DNA of 64,000 nucleotides from Planobispora longispora (GTDB lineage: Bacteria; Actinomycetota; Actinomycetes; Streptosporangiales; Streptosporangiaceae). Every line of letters starts with the position of its first letter. The stretch's first letter is position 1. Location: contig NZ_BOOH01000035.1 of assembly GCF_016863135.1 (NCBI RefSeq), positions 1 to 64,000 on the forward strand, read 5' to 3'. The notes beneath the pieces are model-generated. The model was not told the DNA's origin, searched no databases, and was given only the letters and a program-made list of their open reading frames with translations. Below, piece after piece: positions 25,004 to 35,937 of this stretch. A program made the position numbers and the translations under genes.

Positions 25004-26356
25004 CTACAGCCCCTCGGGCAGCGGAGTTTCCCCGGACGGCGGGGACAGCAGCGTGACGCGGGCGCAGGTGCCCCCGTCCGGCTCACCGGTCAGGCGCACG
25101 TCACCGCCGTGCATGGCGATGACCCGCCTGACGATGGACAGGCCCACTCCGATCCCGCCGATCGCGTGCTCCTCGGCCTCGGGCGTGCGGTAGAAGTCGT
25201 CGAAGACCCGCCCGGTCTCGGTCGTGCCGATGCCGATCCCGGTGTCACGGATCTCCACCGCCGGGACCGGGTCGCCGCTGACGACCACGTCGACGCGGCC
25301 GCCGGCGGGGGTGAACTTGATCGCGTTGTCGAGCAGGTGCACCAGCGCGTGCCGCAACCGGCTCGCGTCGGCCCAGGCCACCACCGGCCGCGGCGCGTCC
25401 AGGATCAGGGTGTGCCGCTTGGGCTCGGCCTTGGTCTCGGCCTCGGCCACCACCGTGGAGGTCAGGGCCGACAGGTCGATCGCGCCCGGAGCGAAGGCGG
25501 CGGTCTGCGCGCTGAGGCTGGCCAGCAGCAGCAGCTCGTCCAGCCTCTCCAGCAACCGGTCGCTGTTGCGCTCGATCACATCCAGGAACCGTTGCTCGGT
25601 GCCCGGGTCCAGCTCGGTCTCGTCGTCCTGGATGAGCTGCAGATAGGAGCGGATGGAAGTCAGCGGGGTGCGCAGCTCGTGGTTGACGCTGCGCAGGAAC
25701 AGCTGCTTGAGGTCCTCCACCTGCTCCCGCTGCGCGGCGATCTGCTTGCTCCGGCGGTCGTGATGGTGACACTCCACCACGGCGACCGTGCAGGTGGCGA
25801 GCGCGATCAGGGCGCCGCGCCGCTCGGGGCTCAGCCGGCGCGGCCGGCGGTCCATCACGCACACCGTGCCCAGGATGTGCCCGCCGCTGCCGATCAGCGG
25901 CGCGCCCGCGTAGAAGCGCACCCGCGGCTCACCGGCCACCAGAGGATCCTCGTGGAAGCGCGGATCCGCGAGCGCGTCGGGGACCTCCATCAGTTCCCGG
26001 CCGCAGATCGTGTACGGGCAGAACGCCACCTGACGGTCCATGGTCTCCGCGCCCAGCCCGACGCGGCCCTTGAGATGCTGGATGTCCTCCCCGACCAGGT
26101 TGACCAGCGCGATCGGGGTGTGGCAGATGCGCGTGGCCAGCTCGGCGACGGCCGTCAGGATCGACTCCAGGGGAGCCTCGACGACCTCCAGCTCCACCAG
26201 CTCCCGCAGCCGCTCGGATTCATCGGCCGGGATCGGGAACGGGTCCGCTCCACCGGCGGAGACGGTCGCGGCGGAGACGGTCGCGGCGGAGACGGTCGCG
26301 GCGAGCCCTTGGTCCTCACCGGCGAGACGGTGCGGCGGCCGCCGCACCGTGCTCAC
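25004..26356 (-). CDS. GAF-domain sensor histidine kinase
   Basis: 450 residues, soluble (no membrane segment). A GAF domain spans roughly residues 50-195 and includes FCPYTICGRE and FYAGAPL. A HisKA dimerisation helix follows with H226 in SVNHELRTPL, then an HATPase domain with N-box LLDNAIKFT, G1 DTGIGIG and G2 GGIGVGLSIV. It would sense an intracellular signal and phosphorylate an unidentified regulator, as no response regulator is adjacent. Residues 20-34 are three copies of ATVSA, encoded by a perfect 15-bp triplication (26256-26300). The GTG start at 26356 is weakly supported, and the true start may lie after the repeats. Confidence 0.85.
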   Translation of the reverse strand: MSTVRRPPHRLAGEDQGLAATVSAATVSAATVSAGGADPFPIPADESERLRELVELEVVEAPLESILTAVAELATRICHTPIALVNLVGEDIQHLKGRVGLGAETMDRQVAFCPYTICGRELMEVPDALADPRFHEDPLVAGEPRVRFYAGAPLIGSGGHILGTVCVMDRRPRRLSPERRGALIALATCTVAVVECHHHDRRSKQIAAQREQVEDLKQLFLRSVNHELRTPLTSIRSYLQLIQDDETELDPGTEQRFLDVIERNSDRLLERLDELLLLASLSAQTAAFAPGAIDLSALTSTVVAEAETKAEPKRHTLILDAPRPVVAWADASRLRHALVHLLDNAIKFTPAGGRVDVVVSGDPVPAVEIRDTGIGIGTTETGRVFDDFYRTPEAEEHAIGGIGVGLSIVRRVIAMHGGDVRLTGEPDGGTCARVTLLSPPSGETPLPEGL

Positions 26357-26524
26357 CCGCGAAGCCCTGCAGGAGGGGGCGGCGTGGAGATCTCCCGACC
26401 GCCCGTGACCGTCAGCGCGCTGGACATGGCCTTCTCACCTCCAGCTTCCCTGTCGATGTCGGCTCCGGAAACGCCCTGGGTAAGACAGACCTACCCGGTC
26501 AGGCCGCACAAGTACGAGCCGCGA

Positions 26525-26550
26525 CGTCAAAAAACCGTCGTTTTTTGACG
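26525..26550. promoter_or_regulatory. 26-bp hix-like palindrome upstream of the recombinase gene
   Basis: Arms CGTCAAAAAAC (26525-26535) and GTTTTTTGACG (26540-26550) pair perfectly around CGTC. In such GC-rich DNA the two A6/T6 tracts stand out. Length, symmetry and the CAAAAA-CC-NN half-site resemble the 26-bp hix sites of Hin-type serine invertases, and a serine-recombinase-like gene starts 105 bases downstream. It could instead be an operator. It is not a convincing terminator, because the T-run lies inside the stem. No second copy was seen in the window. Confidence 0.5.
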
Positions 26551-26654
26551 ATCATCGGGAGGGAGGCCGCGGAAACCGCGGTTCTTCCGGAAAATCATCG
26601 AGCAACCGTGAAAATGTCCCACCGTGAGAATCGTTCAGTGAAAGGACGGCAGCC

Positions 26655-27272
26655 GTGACGTCTTCCGCGGGGCCGTTCAGCGAACCGTCGACCGCCCGCC
26701 CGGCCGCGCCCGGCGGGATCCGCGTCGGTTACGCCCGAGTCTCCGCCGAAACCCGGAGCCTGCTGCCCCAGATCGACGCCCTGCTGGCGGCCGGGTGCCA
26801 GAGCGTGTTCATCGACACCCCCTCGGAAGACGGCGCGCGGCAGCCCGAACGCCAGGCCTGCCACGCCGCCCTGCAGGCGGGCGCCACGCTGGTGGTGCCC
26901 TCCCTGGACCGCTACAGCGACTCCCTGCACGAACTGATCAGCGTGATCGGCGAGCTGGACGAGCGCGGAGTCGGCTTCATCTCACTGCGGGAGAACATCG
27001 ACACCACCGCCCCGGGCGGGCGCCAGGTCATCCGGGCTTTCGCGGCGCTCGCCGCGTTCCCCCGCAAGCCGCTCACCGGCAACCATCGCGGCCGTCCCAC
27101 CGTCATCACCCCCGAGCTCCTCCGGGTGGCCCGGGAGCTGCTGGCCGATCCCGGGAACTCGGTGGCCTCGGTCGCCAGGCTGCTCGGGGTGAGCACGGGG
27201 ACGCTCTACAACCACATCCCCGACCTGCGTGAGCTGCGTGCCGCCCGCACCACCCGCGCCCCGGCCCCGTGA
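26655..27272 (+). CDS. Serine recombinase-like protein (resolvase/invertase family), probably degenerate
   Basis: 205 residues. VGYARVSAETRSLLPQ carries the nucleophile Ser (S30) with the conserved preceding Arg. SLDRYSDS keeps the first catalytic Arg (R86) but has Asp where resolvases have a second Arg (LDRLGRS). ENIDTTAPGGR matches the TxxxDTTTPAGR region. The long E helix is then cut short: FAALAAFPRKPL runs within a few residues into the C-terminal helix-turn-helix (GRPTVITPE to LYNHIPDL). The protein therefore keeps a catalytic fold and DNA-binding domain but lacks parts needed for normal strand exchange. It may act as a DNA-binding regulator at the palindrome 105 bases upstream. GTG at 26655 has AAAGGA upstream. 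Confidence 0.75.
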   Translation: MTSSAGPFSEPSTARPAAPGGIRVGYARVSAETRSLLPQIDALLAAGCQSVFIDTPSEDGARQPERQACHAALQAGATLVVPSLDRYSDSLHELISVIGELDERGVGFISLRENIDTTAPGGRQVIRAFAALAAFPRKPLTGNHRGRPTVITPELLRVARELLADPGNSVASVARLLGVSTGTLYNHIPDLRELRAARTTRAPAP

Positions 27273-27426
27273 GGTGCGTGCCGGCCGTACCCGCCCGCAC
27301 CCCGGCCCCGGCGGACCGGAACGGCCGGTGAGGGACGCCGCCCCGCCGGAGGGCGGCCCACCGGCCGGACGTCACGGATTCGGCCGGACGCCGCGGATTC
27401 CCGGCGGCGTGAGAGCCGCGGGGCCG

Positions 27427-28170
27427 TCAGCCGTCCTCACCGGCGAAGTGGAGGGCGCGGCGGCGCATCCGCTCCGCCTCCAGCAGATGGAACCGGTCGT
27501 CACAGCCCAGCGGGGACTCTCCGCGGAGCGCGGCCCGCCTCGCGAGCGCGGTGTGGCAGGAGGCCAGGCGCTCGTGGGCTTCGGCAGTGATCACGCAGGC
27601 CGTCTCCGCGCGGAGGAGCATGCTCTCCAGCTGCGCGGTCGCCTCCTTCTGGAGGCGCGCGGCCCTCTCCAGGACAGGGTGCGGAGCCACCGGCGGGGGC
27701 GCCGGAGGCAGCGGGGGCGCCGCGGGAGCGGCGGCGGAACGGCGGCGCTCCGCGTTCCGTACGCGGCGCACGTGCTGGTTCCCGAAACGGCGGATCGGAA
27801 GATGCCGCCGACGCGCGCGCGGGGTGACGGGTTCGACGCCCCGCCCCGGCTTCTCGGCCGTGCCGGGAGGTTCCCGGCCGGTGAGCTTCCTCAGGGCGTC
27901 GAGCGTCTCCGTCACGGACTCGGACGCGGTGACCACCAGTTCGCCTCCGGCGAGGCGAAGCCGCCGGTGGACCCGGGCCAGCATGTAAGCGCCCGTGACA
28001 TCGCAGAAGTTCAGCTCACCGGCGTTGATCATGATGTACCGGGCCCCGCGCGCGATGATGGAGTCCAGGATCGACTCCAGGAGCTCGCAGTTCGAGGCGT
28101 CCATCTCACCCGTCACGACCAGTGAGGCGGTGTCGTCACTGCAGTGGGCGATACGCACCGATACGTTCAC
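27427..28170 (-). CDS. STAS-domain protein (anti-sigma-factor antagonist-like) with long C-terminal extension
   Basis: 247 residues. Residues 1-100 form a STAS domain, with beta strands around SLVVTGEMDASNCELL and the loop YIMINAGELNFCDVTGAYML. The usual phosphorylatable Ser position reads DVTGA, so Thr could take its place. Residues 105-165 are Arg- and Pro-rich and probably disordered. Residues 165-247 are predicted helical, with an Ala/Glu-rich segment. STAS proteins bind anti-sigma kinases in partner-switching pathways. The extension is unusual and its function unknown. GTG at 28170 has GGAGGG upstream. No anti-sigma partner lies next to it. Confidence 0.75.
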   Translation of the reverse strand: MNVSVRIAHCSDDTASLVVTGEMDASNCELLESILDSIIARGARYIMINAGELNFCDVTGAYMLARVHRRLRLAGGELVVTASESVTETLDALRKLTGREPPGTAEKPGRGVEPVTPRARRRHLPIRRFGNQHVRRVRNAERRRSAAAPAAPPLPPAPPPVAPHPVLERAARLQKEATAQLESMLLRAETACVITAEAHERLASCHTALARRAALRGESPLGCDDRFHLLEAERMRRRALHFAGEDG

Positions 28171-28246
28171 GGAGCCCTCCTACCCGTCCCCTGTGCTTTT
28201 CATCCCGCCGGCCGCACCCGATCGTGGGTGATCGCCCCGCTCCGCC

Positions 28247-32023
<3,777 letters not shown>

Positions 32024-32030
32024 TCAGGTC

Positions 32031-32117
32031 ACCTCCGTTGTCCGGAGGCGCCCTTGCGAAACATGCGCCAGGCCGAGCGTGGCGGGTCTCAAGCCCGTTG
32101 CAGCGCCTCTCGGCCTG
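32031..32117 (-). ncRNA. S-adenosylhomocysteine (SAH) riboswitch in the metH leader
   Basis: On the minus strand, CAGGCCGAG (32117-32109) pairs with CTCGGCCTG (32077-32069) as the outer stem. Inside it are GAGGCGCTGCAACGGGC and a GCCCG-type inner helix. Downstream, GCGCCTC (32051-32045) can pair with GAGGCGC in a pseudoknot. This matches the ahcY-motif (SAH-I) riboswitch class, known upstream of ahcY and metH genes. The same downstream strand also forms a hairpin, CCTCCG/CGGAGG, that hides the GGAGG ribosome site (32036-32032). Pseudoknot formation on SAH binding would free that site and switch metH translation on when SAH accumulates. The fold was made by eye, and the switching mechanism is inferred. 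Confidence 0.8.
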
Positions 32118-32302
32118 GGATTCGACGATACCAAGGAACCGGCCCGGGCCACCGGCCCCAGTCCGAGTTTTCCTATACACCCGAATTGTCCACACATTCC
32201 GGCCGTTTTCGCGATATTTACGGGGTCCAGCCGTTACGCAGCGCGCGGATAACAGCGATCATCAACAGAGAACAGGACATTCCCATCGATCAGGGAGAAA
32301 GC

Positions 32303-32908
32303 ATGACGACCTACGGATTGCTCCTCTTCGAGGGTGTGGAGGAGCTGGACTTCGTCGGGCCGTGGGAGGTGTTCACCGTCTCGTCGGTGCTGCGCGGCGG
32401 CGCCGACACGTCGGTCCTCATCGCCGAGCGGGACGAGCCCGTACGGTGCAACAAGGGCATGCGGGTCCTTCCCGACCACACCGTGGACGACCACCCGCCG
32501 CTGGACGTCCTGCTGGTCCCGGGCGGCAGCGGCACCCGGCGCGAGGTGTCCAATCCCGCGCTGGTCGGCTGGATCACGAAGACCGCCGCCGCCACCGCCT
32601 GGGTCACCGGCGTGTGCACCGGCGCGCTGCTCCTGCACGAGGCGGGTCCGGCGCGCGGCCGCCGGGTGGCCACCCACCACGCCTTCCAGGAGGCCCTGCA
32701 GGCCCGGGGCGACATCACCGTGGTCCGCGACGCCCGGTACGTCGTCGACGGCAACCTGGTCACCAGCCAGGGGGTGTCCGCCGGGATCGACATGGCCCTG
32801 TGGCTGGTCGGCCGGCTCCACGGGCGCGACCACGCCCGCGCGGTGCGCCGCGCCATCCAGTACGAGCCCGCGCCGCCCTACCTCGCCGACGAGCCCCTCC
32901 CCGGCTGA
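32303..32908 (+). CDS. DJ-1/PfpI family protein
   Basis: 201 residues forming one glutamine amidotransferase-like domain. The nucleophile-elbow cysteine is C105 in VTGVCTGALLL, with an acidic residue near position 14-16 (EELDFVG) and the family loop VPGGSGTRREV. This subgroup includes isonitrile hydratases and the sensory domain of GATase1-type AraC regulators, but no DNA-binding domain is present here. ATG at 32303 has AGGGAGAAAG upstream. It is divergent from metH, sharing the 279-base region that also holds the riboswitch. Specific substrate unknown. Confidence 0.85.
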   Translation: MTTYGLLLFEGVEELDFVGPWEVFTVSSVLRGGADTSVLIAERDEPVRCNKGMRVLPDHTVDDHPPLDVLLVPGGSGTRREVSNPALVGWITKTAAATAWVTGVCTGALLLHEAGPARGRRVATHHAFQEALQARGDITVVRDARYVVDGNLVTSQGVSAGIDMALWLVGRLHGRDHARAVRRAIQYEPAPPYLADEPLPG

Positions 32909-32998
32909 TCACGGTCCCGCGCCGGTCGCGTCACCGGCACCATCACACCGGGCCGGGACCGCACGGGCGGAGCGCCGCGGGCTCGCCGGAACCGCGGC

Positions 32999-33412
32999 CT
33001 ACCCCCGGGCGGTGATCTGCTGGACGGCCCAGCCGTTGCCGTCCGGGTCGCCGAAGAAGACGAACCCCTGGTTGTTGAGGTCGTCCCCCTCTTCGGCCGG
33101 GCGGAAGCCCGCCGGACCGGCGATCTGGATCTCGCCGACCTCCACTCCCCGCTCGATGAGCTGGGCGCGCGCCGCCCGGAGGTCGGAGACCACCAGCTGC
33201 AGCCCCTGCAGGGAGCCGGGCTTCATCTCCGAGAGCCCCTTCCCGATCACGACCGAGCAGCCCGACCCCGGCGGGGTCAGCTGGACGATGCGCGTGTCCT
33301 CGCTGATTTCGGTGTCGTGGTCCACCGCGAAGCCGAGCCGGCCGGCGTAGAAGGCCTTGGCCCGGTCCACGTCCGTGACGGGGACCACGACCACTTCCAG
33401 CGTCCAGTTCAT
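32999..33412 (-). CDS. VOC family (glyoxalase/bleomycin-resistance fold) protein
   Basis: 137 residues with the two beta-alpha-beta-beta-beta units of the vicinal oxygen chelate fold. VVVVPVTDVDRAKAFYAGRLGF opens the first and FVFFGDPDGNGWAVQQ closes the second, which ends with a typical GNGW motif. Members include metal-dependent dioxygenases, glyoxalases and drug-binding proteins, and the substrate cannot be told. ATG at 33412 has GGGGAGG upstream. An A/T-rich 28-bp dyad lies directly in its promoter region. Confidence 0.88.
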   Translation of the reverse strand: MNWTLEVVVVPVTDVDRAKAFYAGRLGFAVDHDTEISEDTRIVQLTPPGSGCSVVIGKGLSEMKPGSLQGLQLVVSDLRAARAQLIERGVEVGEIQIAGPAGFRPAEEGDDLNNQGFVFFGDPDGNGWAVQQITARG

Positions 33413-33428
33413 GCGCGCCTCCCCTGAC

Positions 33429-33456
33429 AACCTTTTAGTTATATAACCTATTGGTT
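33429..33456 (-). promoter_or_regulatory. A/T-rich dyad in the promoter of the VOC gene
   Basis: The perfect palindrome GTTATATAAC (33438-33447) is centred within outer arms AACC (33429-33432) and GGTT (33453-33456), all sharing one axis. It lies 16-44 bases upstream of the start codon, where it could cover the promoter and leader. The repressor is not encoded next to it. Confidence 0.5.
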
Positions 33457-33522
33457 TTCTATATGCCCGCAGCGGGAGCCGTCAAGCACGGCGGAGGCGC
33501 CGGAGACCCGGCCCGGACGGGC

Positions 33523-34500
33523 TCAGCCCGCGGTACGGCCGTGCCGGTCCCGGGCCTTCAGCCGGACCGTGGGCATCTCGGGGGCCGGGAGCGGCGCCGC
33601 CGAGCAGTCGGCCACCGTGCCGAAACGCCGTCCCGCCGCCCAGTCGTCACGGGCCTGGACGATCTCCTCGTGGGAGCGGCCCACGAAGTTCCACCACATC
33701 ACCAGGGGCTCGTCGAACGGCTCGCCGCCCAGCAGGAACAGCCTGGCCTCACCTGCGACCTCGACGAGCACCTCTGACCGGCCGCGGCCGAGGTAGAGCA
33801 GCGAGCCCGGCGCCAGGGGCGTGCCCGCGACGTCCGCCGCGCCGGACATGACCAGCACGGCGTTCTCGAAGCCGGGGTCGAGCGGCAGCTCCCGCCGCCC
33901 GGGACCGGTGAACAGCACCTCGGCGCCGAGGAGCGGGGTGTGGACGCGCGCGGGTGAGCGCATCGGCCCGAACTCCCCCACCACGACGGTGACGGTCATC
34001 TCGCCGTCGCGCAGCACCGGCATGGCCGCGTGGTGCTCGAAGCGGGCCTCGCCGTGGCGGGCCTCCTCCGGGAGCGCCACCCACAGCTGCAGCCCGTGCA
34101 TGCCCGGCGGGTGGTCCTCCGGCGATTGCTCGGAGTGGGCGATGCCGTGTCCCGAGGTCATCAGGTTGAGCTGCCCGGGAACGATCGCCTGGTCGCTGCC
34201 GAGGCTGTCGCGGTGCACGATCTCGCCCTCGACCAGCCAGGTGACGGTCTGCAGGCCGGTGTGCGGGTGCGGCGGCACCTGCATGCCGGGCCGCCCGCTC
34301 ACGTCGTCCGGGCCGAAGTGGTCCACGAAGCACCAGGCGCCGACCATCCGCCGCCGCCGGTGCGGCAGCAGCCTGCGCACCGTGGTGTAGCGGCCCAGCG
34401 GCACGTCGTGTCCCGGCAGGAGCACGCTCTCCGGCTCGGCCACGGTCGCCACCGCGCAGTCGTACACCGCCTGGCCGGGTTCCCGGTCGAGATCGCTCAT
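33523..34500 (-). CDS. Pirin family protein
   Basis: 325 residues, a bicupin. The N-terminal cupin has the metal-binding set H78, H80 (PPHPHTGLQTV), H122 and E124 (GHGIAHSE) plus the FVDHFGP motif. The C-terminal pirin domain ends WNFVGRSHEEIVQARDDW. Bacterial pirins include quercetin dioxygenases and redox-linked proteins. Function here is unassigned. ATG at 34500, monocistronic as far as spacing shows. Length is within the family range. Confidence 0.92.
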   Translation of the reverse strand: MSDLDREPGQAVYDCAVATVAEPESVLLPGHDVPLGRYTTVRRLLPHRRRRMVGAWCFVDHFGPDDVSGRPGMQVPPHPHTGLQTVTWLVEGEIVHRDSLGSDQAIVPGQLNLMTSGHGIAHSEQSPEDHPPGMHGLQLWVALPEEARHGEARFEHHAAMPVLRDGEMTVTVVVGEFGPMRSPARVHTPLLGAEVLFTGPGRRELPLDPGFENAVLVMSGAADVAGTPLAPGSLLYLGRGRSEVLVEVAGEARLFLLGGEPFDEPLVMWWNFVGRSHEEIVQARDDWAAGRRFGTVADCSAAPLPAPEMPTVRLKARDRHGRTAG

Positions 34501-34561
34501 GAGGCGACCCTACGCCGCCGGAGCGACCGGAGGCTCCCCGCCGCCGGGCCCGCCTCGGCCG

Positions 34562-34603
34562 ATCAGCCGCAGTCGGTCAGCCACAGTCGGTCAGCCGCGG
34601 TCG
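34562..34603. repeat. Three-copy 14-bp tandem repeat at the GNAT gene end
   Basis: Three units of about 14 bases (core GTCAGCC-N-CAGTCG) start at 34562, 34576 and 34590. The third unit contains the stop codon of the GNAT gene on the minus strand (TCA at 34591-34593). Confidence 0.75.
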
Positions 34604-34953
34604 GCTCCGCCGGGTGCGGGATCGGCGGGATCGGCGGGGGCGAGGGAGAAGCGCGCCCGCTGGTCGGCCGGGACCAGGTCGAGATAGCCGGGGTGACGCT
34701 CGATGTAGCCGCGGATGAACGGGCAGAACGGCAGCACCGACAGCCCTCCGGCCCGGGCGGCGTCCAGCGCGCCGCGGGCCAGGGCCGAGCCGAGTCCCCG
34801 GCCCTCGAAAGCCGGATCGATCTCCGTGTGGGTGAGCGAGAGCTTCGCGCCCTTCCGCCGGTACTCGGCGAAGCCGGCTTTCCGACCGTCCAGCAGGATC
34901 TCGAACCTGCCGGCCTCGGGGTTGTCCACGACCTTCGGCTCCGCCTGCTCCAT
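34591..34953 (-). CDS. GNAT family N-acetyltransferase (small, YjdJ-like)
   Basis: 120 residues. A compact acetyltransferase of the short GNAT type: KLSLTHTEIDPAFEGRGLGSALARGALDAAR contains the acetyl-CoA pyrophosphate loop (GRGLGS), and LPFCPFIRGYIERHPGY matches the C-terminal signature of this subfamily. Substrate unknown. ATG at 34953 has AGGAGGGG upstream. The longer in-frame extension to 35127 is repeat-derived and rejected. The stop lies in a 14-bp tandem repeat. Confidence 0.88.
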   Translation of the reverse strand: MEQAEPKVVDNPEAGRFEILLDGRKAGFAEYRRKGAKLSLTHTEIDPAFEGRGLGSALARGALDAARAGGLSVLPFCPFIRGYIERHPGYLDLVPADQRARFSLAPADPADPAPGGADRG

Positions 34954-35070
34954 GCCCGCCCCTCCTGGAGATCGTCGAATCTCCCCGCACAGTACCCGGG
35001 CGCGGACCGGTCGCCGCGACCGGCCCCGCCGAGCGCATGAGCCGCCCGGGCCCGGCTCCCCCCGGACGCG

Positions 35071-35115
35071 ACCGGCACGACCGGCACGACCGGCACGACC
35101 GGCACGACCGGCGCG
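35071..35115. repeat. Five-copy 9-bp tandem repeat
   Basis: ACCGGCACG is repeated from 35071 with a variant fifth copy ending at 35115. It forms part of the 309-base space between the GNAT gene and the response regulator gene. That space otherwise holds the paired palindromes at 35119-35159 and no visible gene. Confidence 0.85.
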
Positions 35116-35118
35116 ACG

Positions 35119-35159
35119 ATCCGTCACGTGGCGGATTCCGGATCCGTCACGTGGCGGAT
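35119..35159 (+). promoter_or_regulatory. Two identical 18-bp palindromic sites upstream of the response regulator
   Basis: ATCCGTCACGTGGCGGAT occurs at 35119-35136 and again at 35142-35159, a 23-base period. Each is a dyad with arms ATCCG/CGGAT around CACGTG. Tandem identical sites about 100-145 bases upstream of a two-component operon suggest cooperative binding, possibly by the response regulator itself. A plain sequence duplication is the alternative. Confidence 0.6.
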
Positions 35160-35262
35160 CCGCCCGGGCCCCGTCCCCGCTCCCCGGATGGCGGCCCCGG
35201 GGTCCGGGGTCTCATACCCTGTGCGACATGCCCAGAAGCACACGGAACGGTTCATACGCACC

Positions 35263-35937
35263 ATGACCATCAGATTGGTCATCGCGGATGACCAGGCCAT
35301 GATCCGCGCCGGGCTCCGGCTGGTCGCCGAGACCGCTCCGGGCATCGAGGTCGTCGGAGAGGCCGCCGACGGGGTGGAGGCGCTCTCCGTGGTCCGCCGG
35401 CTCCGGCCGCACGTGCTTCTGCTGGACATCGCGATGCCCCGCATGGACGGACTGGACACCGCCCGGCACCTGCTCGGCGACCCCGACCCGCCGAAGATCG
35501 TGATGCTGACCACCTTCGGCACCGACGCCAACCTGCGCGCCTCGCTGCGCGCGGGGGTGAACGGCTTCCTCCTCAAGAGCTCCCCGCCCGAGCAGCTGGC
35601 CGAGGCGATCCGGGTGGCGGCGGCCGGTGACGCGCTCATCGACCCGGCGGTCACCATGCGGGTGATCGCCTCCTTCGCCGCGCAGCCCGAGCCGTCCGCC
35701 CCGCCCGAGCTGGCCACGCTCACCCAGCGGGAGCTGGACGTGCTGAACCTGCTGGCCCGGGGCCTGTCCAACCCGGAGATCGCGCGGCGGCTGGAGATCG
35801 GGGAGGCGACCATCAGGACCCACGTCGCCCGGGTGCTGCAGAAGCTCGGCCTGCGGGACCGCATCCAGGCCGTCGTCTTCGCCTACGAGGCCGGGATCGT
35901 CCAGGCCGGCCGGGAGCGGAAGGACCCGGCCCGGTGA
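35263..35937 (+). CDS. NarL/FixJ-type response regulator
   Basis: 224 residues. The receiver domain has acidic pocket D9-D10, phospho-acceptor D55 (LLLDIAMPRMDG) and K105 (FLLKSS). A short linker leads to a LuxR-type helix-turn-helix (LTQRELDVLNLLARGLSNPEIARRL) at residues 155-215. It is paired with the histidine kinase gene whose GTG overlaps its stop (35934-35937). It presumably regulates its own operon or nearby genes. Identical palindromes upstream are candidate sites. Confidence 0.94.
   Translation: MTIRLVIADDQAMIRAGLRLVAETAPGIEVVGEAADGVEALSVVRRLRPHVLLLDIAMPRMDGLDTARHLLGDPDPPKIVMLTTFGTDANLRASLRAGVNGFLLKSSPPEQLAEAIRVAAAGDALIDPAVTMRVIASFAAQPEPSAPPELATLTQRELDVLNLLARGLSNPEIARRLEIGEATIRTHVARVLQKLGLRDRIQAVVFAYEAGIVQAGRERKDPAR

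Noticed and set aside
26525-26550. Intrinsic terminator of the histidine kinase or recombinase
   Set aside because: The stem is A/T-rich with its T-run inside the pairing. It lies upstream, not downstream, of both genes.
34954-35127. N-terminal extension of the GNAT gene
   Set aside because: It consists of translated tandem repeats (Gly-Arg-Ala), and the ATG at 34953 has an excellent ribosome site.
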